64,000 nt of DNA, from positions 496,001-560,000 of the forward strand of contig NZ_AP025286.1 of assembly GCF_036492245.1 (NCBI RefSeq), written 5' to 3'. How positions within the stretch are numbered: position 1 is the first letter of the stretch; the number at the start of each line of letters is the position of its first letter. The stretch comes from Treponema bryantii (GTDB lineage Bacteria; Spirochaetota; Spirochaetia; Treponematales; Treponemataceae). The notes beneath the pieces are model-generated. The model was given only the letters and a program-made list of their open reading frames with translations, ran no database searches and was not told the origin of the DNA. Below are positions 1-7,488 of this stretch, piece by piece. The position numbers and the translations under genes were made by a program.

Positions 1-1065
1 ACTATTCCTTTACCAGTACAGAAAAAGCCTGGTCAGTCAGAAGATGACTTTAATCCAAAGGAAATTGAACCTGAGCAGATTCTTGCAGGTATGCTTACAA
101 TTCTTGCTTATGATTCAAAGAATACTCAGCTGGACTATTATCGTTCGCTTCTTAAAAAGATTAAGCCTAATCTTAAGAAAGAGCTTTGCGAAGCTGCTAT
201 TCTTAAAACAAAGAATGAAGATTTTGATCTTGCAGAAGAAATCTTCCGTGCTTTAATTGGTTTTGATCCTGAAGATGTTGCAATAATTCTTAATATGGCT
301 CTGTTCCTTGATCAGCGTGCTGATTCTTACAGAAACTCTGGTCTTTTTGAAGATGCCGATGCTTATGACGCAGATGCATATTCTTATTACGAACAGGCTA
401 TGAATGCTGAGCCTCCTCTTCCGGATGTTTACTTTAATGTTGGTTTTTATTATATGAAACAGCATAAATTCCGTGAGGCAAAGGATGCTTTTGAAACTTA
501 TCTTGCGCTCACCTGTGAAACAAGTGATGAAGAAATGGGTGAAAACGGAGTTTATAAAAAAGAACGTGCTCAGGAAATCATCAACAATATCAATAATCAG
601 AATATGGATGATGAGAACTTTAAGGCTGCATATGATTTGATTTCAAGTGGTCAGGAAGAAAAAGGTCTTGAGCAGATTAGAGACTTTTTGCAGAGTAATC
701 CAAAGGTCTGGAACGGCTGGTTCATGCTTGGCTGGGGACTTAGACGCCTTGAACGTTATGCTGATGCTAAACAGGCTTTCCAGGAAGCTCTTAAATATGG
801 CGGTGATACAAATGCTGATACTTATAATGAGCTTTCACTCTGTTATATTGAAGAAAAAGATTTTGTAGAAGCAAAGAAGTGTCTTATGAAGGCTCTTTCA
901 CTTGAACCTGAAAGCACAAAGATTATTTCAAATCTTGGATATCTTGCGCTTGCAATGGGAAATAAACAGGAAGCACGTAATTACTTTACGGCTGTTCTTG
1001 AATTTGATCCTAAAGATAGAATTGCGGCAGCTGAGTTGATGAAGCTGGAGCAGGAAGCTGAGTAA
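1..1065 (+). CDS. TPR-repeat protein (5' end outside window)
   Basis: The frame is open from the first base of the window, so the gene starts upstream and the ATG at 91 is internal. The visible 354 residues are rich in tetratricopeptide-type helix pairs; the clearest are near the C-terminus, with the typical W-G / A-x-x-x-F / P spacing (for example NGWFMLGWGLRRLERYADAK and the DTYNELSLCYIEEKDFVEAK unit). TPR arrays are protein-interaction scaffolds; nothing here shows the partner. There is no membrane segment in the visible part. The stop is followed at once by an imperfect palindromic repeat. From memory T. pallidum also has a TPR protein close to its murB-cysS-sigma cluster, but I infer no function from that. 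Confidence 0.85.
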   Translation, partial: TIPLPVQKKPGQSEDDFNPKEIEPEQILAGMLTILAYDSKNTQLDYYRSLLKKIKPNLKKELCEAAILKTKNEDFDLAEEIFRALIGFDPEDVAIILNMALFLDQRADSYRNSGLFEDADAYDADAYSYYEQAMNAEPPLPDVYFNVGFYYMKQHKFREAKDAFETYLALTCETSDEEMGENGVYKKERAQEIINNINNQNMDDENFKAAYDLISSGQEEKGLEQIRDFLQSNPKVWNGWFMLGWGLRRLERYADAKQAFQEALKYGGDTNADTYNELSLCYIEEKDFVEAKKCLMKALSLEPESTKIISNLGYLALAMGNKQEARNYFTAVLEFDPKDRIAAAELMKLEQEAE

Positions 1066-1070
1066 ATAGA

Positions 1071-1108
1071 TTGCCACGTCGCTGCGCTCCTCGCAATGAC
1101 GTGCTGCA
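1071..1108. repeat. Imperfect palindromic intergenic repeat
   Basis: Between the convergent TPR and DUF192 genes, CACGTC (1075-1080) pairs with GACGTG (1098-1103), and TGCG (1083-1086) with CGCA (1092-1095), around a CTCCT loop. It resembles the short CGTCATTGCGAGG-type intergenic palindromes scattered in many bacterial genomes. It could also serve as a bidirectional terminator, but there is no T-run. Confidence 0.55.
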
Positions 1109-1113
1109 GATGT

Positions 1114-1554
1114 TTACGGTAGAATAACGGTATCACCTTCGGTGATGCCGTTTTTTTTGTACCAGCCTTGTGGAACTTCAAGAGCATAGCGAACAGAAAC
1201 TGTGCTGATAATTGAATCTGTGCTGTATGGATTCATATCAAAAATATTTCTGATTTTACCTTTTGAATCTATGTAAGCGATTGAAAGCGGATGAGGGGTA
1301 TTTTTCATCCAGAAGGATAAAAGCTGGTCTCTTTCAAATATAAACAGCATTCCTGTTCCGTCTGGAATGGTTTTACGTTCCATAAATCCGTGATTTCTGT
1401 CTTCCGGTTTTATTGCAATTTCTGCTGCTACTGTGAATTCTGTTCCGTCCTGGCGGATTATTTTTACATCTTTTACAGGAAGTTTCTGTGGTTTGCAGGA
1501 AATGAATGGTGTAAGAAGTAGTAATACGGCTATAAGAAGTGCTGTTTTTTTCAT
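1114..1554 (-). CDS. DUF192 family lipoprotein
   Basis: 146 residues. A lysine-led hydrophobic N-terminus ends in a lipobox (LTPFISC, Cys about 20), so the mature protein is probably lipid-anchored. The rest matches the DUF192 (UPF0127) fold: a GFMERKTIPDGTGMLFIF-type core, then SFWMKNTPHPLSIAYID and a C-terminal ALEVPQGWYKKNGITEGDTV. The family is small, usually exported, and of unknown biochemical role; typical length is 110-170 residues, so this is complete. Translation is supported by AGGAT about 9 nt upstream. It ends close to the TPR gene's stop and is probably monocistronic or co-transcribed with the secreted orphan at 1576-2124, which lies 21 nt upstream. Confidence 0.85.
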   Translation of the reverse strand: MKKTALLIAVLLLLTPFISCKPQKLPVKDVKIIRQDGTEFTVAAEIAIKPEDRNHGFMERKTIPDGTGMLFIFERDQLLSFWMKNTPHPLSIAYIDSKGKIRNIFDMNPYSTDSIISTVSVRYALEVPQGWYKKNGITEGDTVILP

Positions 1555-1575
1555 TTATGTTTATCCTTTTTTTAA

Positions 1576-2124
1576 TCAGAGTTCGTCCAGGAACATTTCC
1601 TGAGTTATTTCTGTTGGAGATGCCTGGATGTTTGAATAGTTTTGTGTCTGTTCAAAAATCTTATTATCAATATATTTAAGTGTAAGTGGTTTTTCAAGAC
1701 TCATAGTGACTTCACCATCTGTCCAGGTGGCTGCCTGAGGGCTAAAACTTGTTGGTTCACCGTATTTTTTTGTGAGTTTTGTAAAAATGCTGTAATAGTC
1801 TATTTTTTCCGGATTTATATTGATTGTAATAATATAAAGTTCATCGAATGAGAACTGAAACCAGCAGCGGGTAAGGAAATTTGAACCGAAACCTCGTTGT
1901 GCATCTGTTTCAATAAGAGTTTTGCTTGAATGAGGGATGAGTGAAACGTCACGATCTCCGTGGTATCCGAAATCTGGATCTTTTACTAAGTTTTCTTTAG
2001 TTTCTTCTAGACTCATTCCCAACATGATGTCTTTGTATCCATGCGGAAGACTTTCTGCATATAAAAATAATGAAAAAGCAGAAAAAAGAATGAGACTAAG
2101 GCTTTTTTTCTTGAATAAAATCAT
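1576..2124 (-). CDS. Secreted hypothetical protein
   Basis: 182 residues with a clear Sec signal (MILFKKKSLSLILFSAFSLF followed by LYAES), so periplasmic or outer-surface. I do not recognise the mature domain. It starts with HGYKDIMLGMSLEETKENL, a layout seen in secreted proteins that carry a short repeated recognition helix, and has a central QFSFDELYIITININPEKID strand pair. No Cys pair or catalytic motif stands out. No Shine-Dalgarno is visible; GATAAT sits 5 nt before the ATG, one of the probable leaderless starts. It lies just downstream of the cNMP-binding protein gene on the same strand. Confidence 0.75.
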   Translation of the reverse strand: MILFKKKSLSLILFSAFSLFLYAESLPHGYKDIMLGMSLEETKENLVKDPDFGYHGDRDVSLIPHSSKTLIETDAQRGFGSNFLTRCWFQFSFDELYIITININPEKIDYYSIFTKLTKKYGEPTSFSPQAATWTDGEVTMSLEKPLTLKYIDNKIFEQTQNYSNIQASPTEITQEMFLDEL

Positions 2125-2148
2125 ACTTAATTATCGGAAGATAATTGG
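2125..2148 (-). promoter_or_regulatory. Short-leader promoter and hairpin before the secreted orphan
   Basis: On the minus strand GATAAT lies 5 nt before the ATG at 2124 with no Shine-Dalgarno. The same bases form one arm of a perfect inverted repeat, AATTATC-TTCC-GATAATT, about 10 nt beyond the stop of the upstream gene. The -35 is poor. Confidence 0.4.
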
Positions 2149-2154
2149 TTTAGA

Positions 2155-3336
2155 TTATTTATTTTGTTTGCGATAGAAGGCAGCGGCTTTCATAAGTTCC
2201 TGTGCGTCTTTTATGAAGATTTTGCCGTTTTCTATACGAATCTGGTCATACTGTTCAAAGTCGTAAATAGCCTTTGCCTGATATTCACTTGCAAGACCAC
2301 ACATATTTGCGAGGTCTTTTGGTGTAAACTCTGTCTGCATTGAAAGTTTTGAGAAGCCGATTTTAACACGCTGTTTTTCGAGCTGAAGTGAAAGCATATC
2401 AAGCATTTTTGCGAGAGGCTCTGTAAGAGTTGCGTTATCAAGCTGGCGGTACATAGACCATAATCGGTCTGCAAGTGTAGTTGTAAGTTTTGCTATCAGC
2501 TGTGGCTGTGTTGCTACCATCTGATTGAAGTTTGAACGGTTGATTACCATAAGTGTACAGTCGCTGTGTGCGAGTGCGTTTGCAGAACGTGGCTTGTTTT
2601 CGATAAGAGCCATTTCTCCAAACATGTCGCCTTTTTTAAGTACAGCAAGAGTTACTTCGTTTCCGTTTACAACCTTGGTAATTGAAACTTCACCTCTCTG
2701 GATGATAAACATATCTGAACCTGTCTGTGCTTCTGAGAAAATCATTGTATCTTTTGGATATTGACGTGTAGGTTCTGTTGTTGGTTCAAAATAAACTGCA
2801 TGTGTTTTTGGTTTGAGTGCTACAAACTTCTGTTTTGCGAGGTCTGCATTTGGTCCCTGAGGTTTTGTTTTAAGATACTGATAGTATGCGTAAACAGCTA
2901 CATCTGGAAGTGCATTTTTCTCGTAAAAATTACCTACTTTGAAAATCTGTTCGTAGGTGTCCTGAACTACTGAATGAAGGGTAGCTTTTGTAAGCATTTC
3001 GTTCATAACACGCATGCGGTTTGCAAAAGTTTTGATTATTTTAAGGGCAACAGGTGTGTTCTGAGAAATAAGTTCAGGATACTGGTCTTTGCGTACAGAA
3101 ATAGCCATTACATCTGTTGTGGCAATTGCAGTTTCAATCTGAAGGTGATCTGACATACAAGGAACTACACCAACGAAGTCTCCAGGTCCGTACATTGTTG
3201 GTGCAAGGCCTGATCCTGATGATTTCATGCATTGTACGTTACCTTTCTGGATTATGTAAAAATGGTCGGTGTTTTCTTTGCCTTCTACGACAAGATATGA
3301 ACCTTTTCTGAAACTAACAATTTGTAACTGCAGCAA
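2155..3336 (-). CDS. CRP-like regulator with two cyclic-nucleotide-binding domains
   Basis: 393 residues. Domain 1 (about 1-120) has the cNMP-binding beta-roll but a degraded phosphate-binding cassette. Domain 2 (about 190-310) keeps an intact cassette, FGEMALIENKPRSANALA, so it should bind cAMP, cGMP or a similar ligand. The linker has TPR-like helices. The C-terminus (about 320-385, FTPKDLANMCGLASEYQAKA) resembles the Crp winged helix, though the Arg-Glu-Arg recognition residues of E. coli CRP are absent, so DNA binding is inferred. Start: TTG at 3336, chosen because AGGAGAG lies 7 nt before it. From memory the T. pallidum counterpart (TP0089) also sits next to murB. It is a candidate, not proven, reader of the CRP-type sites at 53.9 and 62.4 kb. 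Confidence 0.85.
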   Translation of the reverse strand: MLQLQIVSFRKGSYLVVEGKENTDHFYIIQKGNVQCMKSSGSGLAPTMYGPGDFVGVVPCMSDHLQIETAIATTDVMAISVRKDQYPELISQNTPVALKIIKTFANRMRVMNEMLTKATLHSVVQDTYEQIFKVGNFYEKNALPDVAVYAYYQYLKTKPQGPNADLAKQKFVALKPKTHAVYFEPTTEPTRQYPKDTMIFSEAQTGSDMFIIQRGEVSITKVVNGNEVTLAVLKKGDMFGEMALIENKPRSANALAHSDCTLMVINRSNFNQMVATQPQLIAKLTTTLADRLWSMYRQLDNATLTEPLAKMLDMLSLQLEKQRVKIGFSKLSMQTEFTPKDLANMCGLASEYQAKAIYDFEQYDQIRIENGKIFIKDAQELMKAAAFYRKQNK

Positions 3337-3418
3337 GAGTCTACTCTCCTAAGATTATTCAATATATAAGTATAAATTTAGAATTTTTATTTGTCAATTG
3401 AAGATTCGGCCAATTAAA

Positions 3419-4387
3419 CTAAACAAAAATGATTTCTGGTTCAAGATCGAAACCGAATTTGTCTTTTACTGCTTTTTGGGCTGACTTTACCAGTGTTCTT
3501 ATATTGTCGGCTGTTGCATTACCTGTGTTTATGATGAAATTGCCATGGAAAGGTGCTATCTGGGCTCCGCCGGCTGTGAGGCCTTTGAGTCCGCAGTCGT
3601 CTATGAGTTTACCGCTTGGTGCTCCGAAGGCGTGGTTGTTTTTGAATACGCTGCCGGCGCTTGGATATTTGAAGTGGCCTTTGTCTACGCGTTCAGCGAT
3701 GTATTTTTTGCAGTCTGCGACTATGCGGTCGTGGGCTGATGCGCCGGCAGGTGTGAGACGGAAGGTTGCCTGTGTGATATAGCGCTGGTTAGTTTGTGAG
3801 CCATCTTCTGCTGTATGTGCCTGAAATGGAGTTTTTTTATAATCCCAGTCTGCGGCATTAAAAGGCAGTTCAGTTATTTTTGCTTTTTCGTCTGTGTATT
3901 CGATATGTGAAGTTGAATATAGAAGATCACTTATTGAACGGTCAAAACAGCGTGCATTCATATAAACGGCGCCGCCAACTGTACCTGGAAGACCTGCAAA
4001 CTGTTCTGCCCTGGTAAGATTCTTTTTTGTACAGAAATCTACAAAGGCTGCCATTGGAACACCGCACTGGCAGGTTACGAGAACTGAGCCATCAGGTGTA
4101 GTTTCATCCGGGTCATAAAAGATTTCTTTGATTGACTGAGTGGAAATAATTGCGCCATTATATAATCCATCCGGGTAAACGACATTACTGGCTCCGCCTG
4201 TTACAAAATAGGGGAGTTCTGCGGAACGGGCGGCACTTATTGCGGCTTCAAGCTGTTCTGGAGTTTGTGGTGTGATAAAAAGCCTTGCGGTTCCACCTAC
4301 TTTGAAGGTTGATTTTGGTGCAAGTGGTTCATTTTCTGTGTAAGGTATTTTTGCAACCTTAAGCATTGAAGCAAGGAAATCTATCAT
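3419..4387 (-). CDS. murB: UDP-N-acetylenolpyruvoylglucosamine reductase
   Basis: 322 residues. MurB reduces UDP-GlcNAc-enolpyruvate to UDP-MurNAc with NADPH and FAD, the second committed step of peptidoglycan synthesis in the cytosol. Visible motifs: FAD-binding FVTGGASNVVYPDGLYNGA, AGLPGTVGGAVYMNA, the catalytic serine in YPSAGSVFKNN, DCGLKGLTAGGAQIAPFHGN, and the C-terminal EPEI glutamate. The SAGSVFKN form and the length (about 300) suit the short bacterial MurB class. The start has no Shine-Dalgarno; a perfect TATAAT lies 6 nt before the ATG, pointing to a leaderless mRNA. It is divergent from cysS, with 262 bp between them. Confidence 0.96.
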   Translation of the reverse strand: MIDFLASMLKVAKIPYTENEPLAPKSTFKVGGTARLFITPQTPEQLEAAISAARSAELPYFVTGGASNVVYPDGLYNGAIISTQSIKEIFYDPDETTPDGSVLVTCQCGVPMAAFVDFCTKKNLTRAEQFAGLPGTVGGAVYMNARCFDRSISDLLYSTSHIEYTDEKAKITELPFNAADWDYKKTPFQAHTAEDGSQTNQRYITQATFRLTPAGASAHDRIVADCKKYIAERVDKGHFKYPSAGSVFKNNHAFGAPSGKLIDDCGLKGLTAGGAQIAPFHGNFIINTGNATADNIRTLVKSAQKAVKDKFGFDLEPEIIFV

Positions 4388-4399
4388 ACTTCTATTATA
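4388..4399 (-). promoter_or_regulatory. Leaderless promoter of murB (-10)
   Basis: On the minus strand TATAAT (4394-4399) is followed by six bases and then the murB ATG, so transcription should begin at or within a base of the start codon. No Shine-Dalgarno is present; the -35 is not recognisable. Confidence 0.55.
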
Positions 4400-4455
4400 G
4401 TAGGAAAACGAGCTGTGTGGAAGTATGGATGAGCGGTGTTTAAAAATCGGATGTG

Positions 4456-4484
4456 TTGTTTAAGAGGTCGGAAAATAGTATAAT
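4456..4484 (+). promoter_or_regulatory. Promoter of cysS
   Basis: TTGTTT (4456-4461), 17-bp spacer, TATAAT (4479-4484). It predicts a start near 4491 and an unusually long leader of about 160 nt before cysS. Confidence 0.65.
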
Positions 4485-4519
4485 TATCAATAAATGTGAA
4501 AATTTTCAAAGGCAGCCGA

Positions 4520-4625
4520 GCATAGCTCGTCTGTGCGCATTTTGACGGATAATCCTAAAACGGCCCGCTGCCGTAGCCCGTTTTTTAACGGATTTCCGAT
4601 AAGAGCGGGGGAAGGTTTTCCCCTT
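4520..4625 (+). promoter_or_regulatory. Structured cysS leader with competing hairpins
   Basis: Several hairpins can form: ACGGC-CCGCT-GCCGT (4560-4574); AAAACGG (4557-4563) with CCGTTTT (4578-4584), followed by two more Ts, like a weak terminator; and CCGTT-TTTT-AACGG (4578-4591), which shares its left arm with the terminator's right arm. A further perfect hairpin, GGGGAA-GGTT-TTCCCC (4608-4623), ends 26 nt before the ATG. Mutually exclusive arms suggest attenuation. No T-box signature (the GGTGG-ACC-GCG type) is present. Confidence 0.4.
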
Positions 4626-4649
4626 TAAATTCTAAATACGAGGTAAACT

Positions 4650-6197
4650 ATGGCACTGAGATTATACAATACTATGGGACGCAAGATGGAAGAGTTTAAG
4701 CCGATTGTGGAGGGTCACGTTGGTTTTTACGGTTGTGGCCCGACTGTTTACAACTATGCGCATATTGGTAATCTGCGTGCTTATGTTTTTCTTGATATTC
4801 TTGATAAGACTCTGTCTCTGCTTGGTTATGATATTAAGCATGTTATGAATATTACTGATGTAGGTCACCTTTCTGATGACGGCGATAACGGTGAAGATAA
4901 AATGAAGAAGTCTGCGGCTGAGAGACATCAGAGTGTTCTTGAGGTTGCTAATTTTTATACTGATGCTTTTATGAAGGATATGGATGCTATGAATATCCGT
5001 CATCCTGATGTTATCTGCCGTGCAACTGAACACATTGATGACATGATTGAGCTGATTAAAAAGATTGAAGCTAATGGTCACACTTATATGGCTGGTGGAA
5101 ATCTTTATTATGATATTTCTACTTATCCAGATTATGGTAAGCTTGCTAATTTGAATCTTGATGAGCTTAAGGCAGGGGCTGGTAAACGTAAGGTTGTTGT
5201 TATTGATGAAAACAAGCGCAACCCTGGAGACTTTGTACTCTGGTTTACTAAGTCTAAGTTTGAAGATCAAGCTATGACCTGGGATTCTCCTTGGGGACGC
5301 GGATATCCTGGATGGCATATCGAGTGTTCTGCTATGAGTATGAAATATCTTGGTAAGCATTTTGATATTCATACAGGCGGTATTGATCACGTGCCTGTTC
5401 ACCATACTAATGAAATTGCTCAGTCGGAAGGTTCTTTTGATGAGGCTGAGCGCGCTAAGGGACCTTGGGTAAACTACTGGATGCACAATGAGTTCCTTAT
5501 TCTTGAGGGCGGTAAGATGAGTAAGAGCAGCGGTAATTTTATTACCCTTCAGACTTCTTTACCTCCAGAGCGTGGTTTCTCTCTTAAAGACAAGGGCTAT
5601 GCTCCGCTTGATTACCGTTTCTTCCTTTTGAGCGGTCACTACAGAAAGCAGCTCGTATTCAGTCTTGAAGCTCTTGAGTCTGCTAAGAACGGCCGTGCGG
5701 CACTTTATTCACGTGTTGCTAAGTTGATTTCTCGTGCTAATTCAGAAGAAGGTCTCGGATTGACTGCAGAGAACTTTGCATCTGTTCTTGCAGGTATAGA
5801 CTGCGAAACTGATAATCTTGCTAAATTCCGCGAAGGTCTTGAAAACGACCTTGCTACACCTGTTGCTATGGCTGCTCTTCAGAAAGAAGCTGCCGGTAAG
5901 GGAAATATAAAGGCTAGTACTTCTCTTGCTGCTCTTATGAAGATGGATTCTGTATTGAGTCTTGATGTTATTAAGGGTGGTTTTGAAGCTCTTGCTGCTA
6001 CTTCACCAGCTGCTTCTGCTGCAGATTCTCATGCGGGAGATCCTGAAGCAGCTGAAATTGATGCACTTGTTGCAGAACGTACTGCTGCAAAAAAAGCAAA
6101 AGATTTTGCAAAGGCTGATGAAATCCGTAACCAGTTGACTGCTCGAGGTGTTATTATAATTGATACACCGAATGGTCCGACATGGAAGCGCGGGTAA
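4650..6197 (+). CDS. cysS: Cysteinyl-tRNA synthetase
   Basis: 515 residues; a class I aminoacyl-tRNA synthetase charging tRNA-Cys. Motifs: zinc-ligand Cys in YGCGPTVYNYAHIGNLRAYV, which also holds the HIGH motif (HIGN); further zinc ligands in WHIECSAM and HHTNEIAQSEG; KMSKS as GGKMSKSSGN near residue 289. The C-terminal anticodon-binding tail (AKDFAKADEIRNQLTARGV) is intact. Length is slightly above the usual 460-500, with an Ala/Ser-rich linker near 450-470. GAGGTAAACT before the ATG supplies the ribosome site. It has its own promoter and a long structured leader; the ECF sigma gene follows after 36 bp. Confidence 0.97.
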   Translation: MALRLYNTMGRKMEEFKPIVEGHVGFYGCGPTVYNYAHIGNLRAYVFLDILDKTLSLLGYDIKHVMNITDVGHLSDDGDNGEDKMKKSAAERHQSVLEVANFYTDAFMKDMDAMNIRHPDVICRATEHIDDMIELIKKIEANGHTYMAGGNLYYDISTYPDYGKLANLNLDELKAGAGKRKVVVIDENKRNPGDFVLWFTKSKFEDQAMTWDSPWGRGYPGWHIECSAMSMKYLGKHFDIHTGGIDHVPVHHTNEIAQSEGSFDEAERAKGPWVNYWMHNEFLILEGGKMSKSSGNFITLQTSLPPERGFSLKDKGYAPLDYRFFLLSGHYRKQLVFSLEALESAKNGRAALYSRVAKLISRANSEEGLGLTAENFASVLAGIDCETDNLAKFREGLENDLATPVAMAALQKEAAGKGNIKASTSLAALMKMDSVLSLDVIKGGFEALAATSPAASAADSHAGDPEAAEIDALVAERTAAKKAKDFAKADEIRNQLTARGVIIIDTPNGPTWKRG

Positions 6198-6233
6198 TTC
6201 CTGTTAATTTTTTGTAACTTTTGGGATAGTATT

Positions 6234-6803
6234 GTGTTTAATAATATAACTGGAAATCAACAGGAGAGTAACGAAGCGTTATGCGCCGGAAATCCGGTTG
6301 ATTTTAAGAAAATTTATGATGCAACTATGCAGATGCTCTTTAAGGTTTCATATAGAATTGTAAACGATGAAGAGGCTGCAGAGGATTTGGCTCACGATTC
6401 TCTCATTAAAGCTAATGAAAAGAATCTGACATTTCCTACAATAAATGATGCTAAGTACTGGCTTATTCGGGTTGTAAAGAATGCATCCATAAATTATATA
6501 AAACGTAAAGAACGTGAGCGTAAGGCTTACGAAAAGGTCCTTTATGAGGATCATAGAAAAACAGAGACTGGGGAAGTTGACTTGCTTAAGGCTGAGTCCA
6601 TAAGTAAGGCAAGGGAAGCTCTGAAAAAATTACCGGAAAACCTGCAGGATGTTCTTATGCTTCGGGAATATGCAGACCTGAACTATAAGGAAATTGGAAG
6701 AATCCTTGGAATTACTGAAGGTAATGTAAAGGTAAGAATTTTCAGAGCAAGGGAACAGCTTGTAAAAATTATAGGAGAAGATAATGTCTTTTTGCCCGAG
6801 TAA
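6234..6803 (+). CDS. ECF-type RNA polymerase sigma factor
   Basis: 189 residues, sigma-70 family, ECF size. Region 2 covers about 25-95 (FKVSYRIVNDEEAAEDLAHD, then YWLIRVVKNASINYIKRKER) and region 4 about 125-180 (LKKLPENLQDVLMLREYADL, NYKEIGRILGITEGNVKVRI). It directs RNA polymerase to alternative promoters, normally held off by the anti-sigma factor encoded next. The start is GTG at 6234; the nearby ATG at 6281 is out of frame. The gene overlaps the anti-sigma gene by 20 nt, implying translational coupling. From memory it corresponds to T. pallidum TP0092 (sigma-24), also next to cysS. Confidence 0.92.
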   Translation: MFNNITGNQQESNEALCAGNPVDFKKIYDATMQMLFKVSYRIVNDEEAAEDLAHDSLIKANEKNLTFPTINDAKYWLIRVVKNASINYIKRKERERKAYEKVLYEDHRKTETGEVDLLKAESISKAREALKKLPENLQDVLMLREYADLNYKEIGRILGITEGNVKVRIFRAREQLVKIIGEDNVFLPE

Positions 6804-7488
6804 AGATATTCATTCTGTATACCTCGACGGTGAGTTGCCTGAAAACTACAAGGCTGAGTATGAGCTTCATATAGCTAATTGTGAAAAGTGCCGTAAAGAG
6901 TTAGAGCAGCTTAAGGCTGTTAGTAATTTGTTTAAAGCTGATTCTTCTGCTTTGAATCTGGATGAGAAGTTCATGGACGAAAGTTTCCAGAGACTTCAGA
7001 TAAAAATGGCTTATAATCGCAATGTATTGAAGGCTCCTCGTAAATCTTCATTCAGAGTAATAACTTATGTCGCTTCTGGTATTGCTGCTGCTGCGGTTCT
7101 TGCATTAGTGCTCCCTCTTGGGTTAAAATCAAAGCAAGCTTCTACTGAAGTTTCTGCTGTCGAAAAAACACGCCTTTTTCAGTCTGTAAGTTCTGGTTCT
7201 ACTGTTCCTATTACAGCAGTGTCTACAGGAGCACGAACTTCGGACAATAATGTTCCGTTTGATAGTGGAAGAAGCGTTGTCGTTTCTGGTAATATTCAGG
7301 ATGTTGTTTTGTCTTCAAAAAATAAAAACAATCCGGTATTTACAAGAAATGTAAACGATGTCGATGTATTGAGACCAGATTTTCAGGACGAAGCAATTTC
7401 TATAAAGATTACAGTTCCTGGCATGGGTGATTTCCCGGTAACAACTGAAATCAACGTTCCTATGGATCTTGTATCAGGCAGACATTAG
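6784..7488 (+). CDS. Zinc-finger anti-sigma factor (transmembrane)
   Basis: 234 residues. The N-terminus holds the ZAS/zf-HC2 signature HIANCEKC (His-x3-Cys-x2-Cys) with an upstream His, the hallmark of zinc-binding anti-sigma domains that clamp ECF sigma factors. One membrane helix lies about residues 80-103 (VITYVASGIAAAAVLALVLP), so the last about 130 residues are periplasmic; they are Ser/Thr/Val rich and unrecognised. Overlap with the sigma gene and a 1-nt overlap with the next gene place all three in one transcript. Release of the sigma factor presumably follows an envelope signal sensed by the periplasmic part (inference). Confidence 0.87.
   Translation: MSFCPSKDIHSVYLDGELPENYKAEYELHIANCEKCRKELEQLKAVSNLFKADSSALNLDEKFMDESFQRLQIKMAYNRNVLKAPRKSSFRVITYVASGIAAAAVLALVLPLGLKSKQASTEVSAVEKTRLFQSVSSGSTVPITAVSTGARTSDNNVPFDSGRSVVVSGNIQDVVLSSKNKNNPVFTRNVNDVDVLRPDFQDEAISIKITVPGMGDFPVTTEINVPMDLVSGRH

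Noticed and set aside
4491-4649. T-box for cysS
   Set aside because: The conserved antiterminator signature is not found.
4662-5486. 274-residue minus-strand frame opposite cysS
   Set aside because: Lies entirely within cysS; composition (Ile/Ser/Asn rich, no domain) is that of an antisense shadow.
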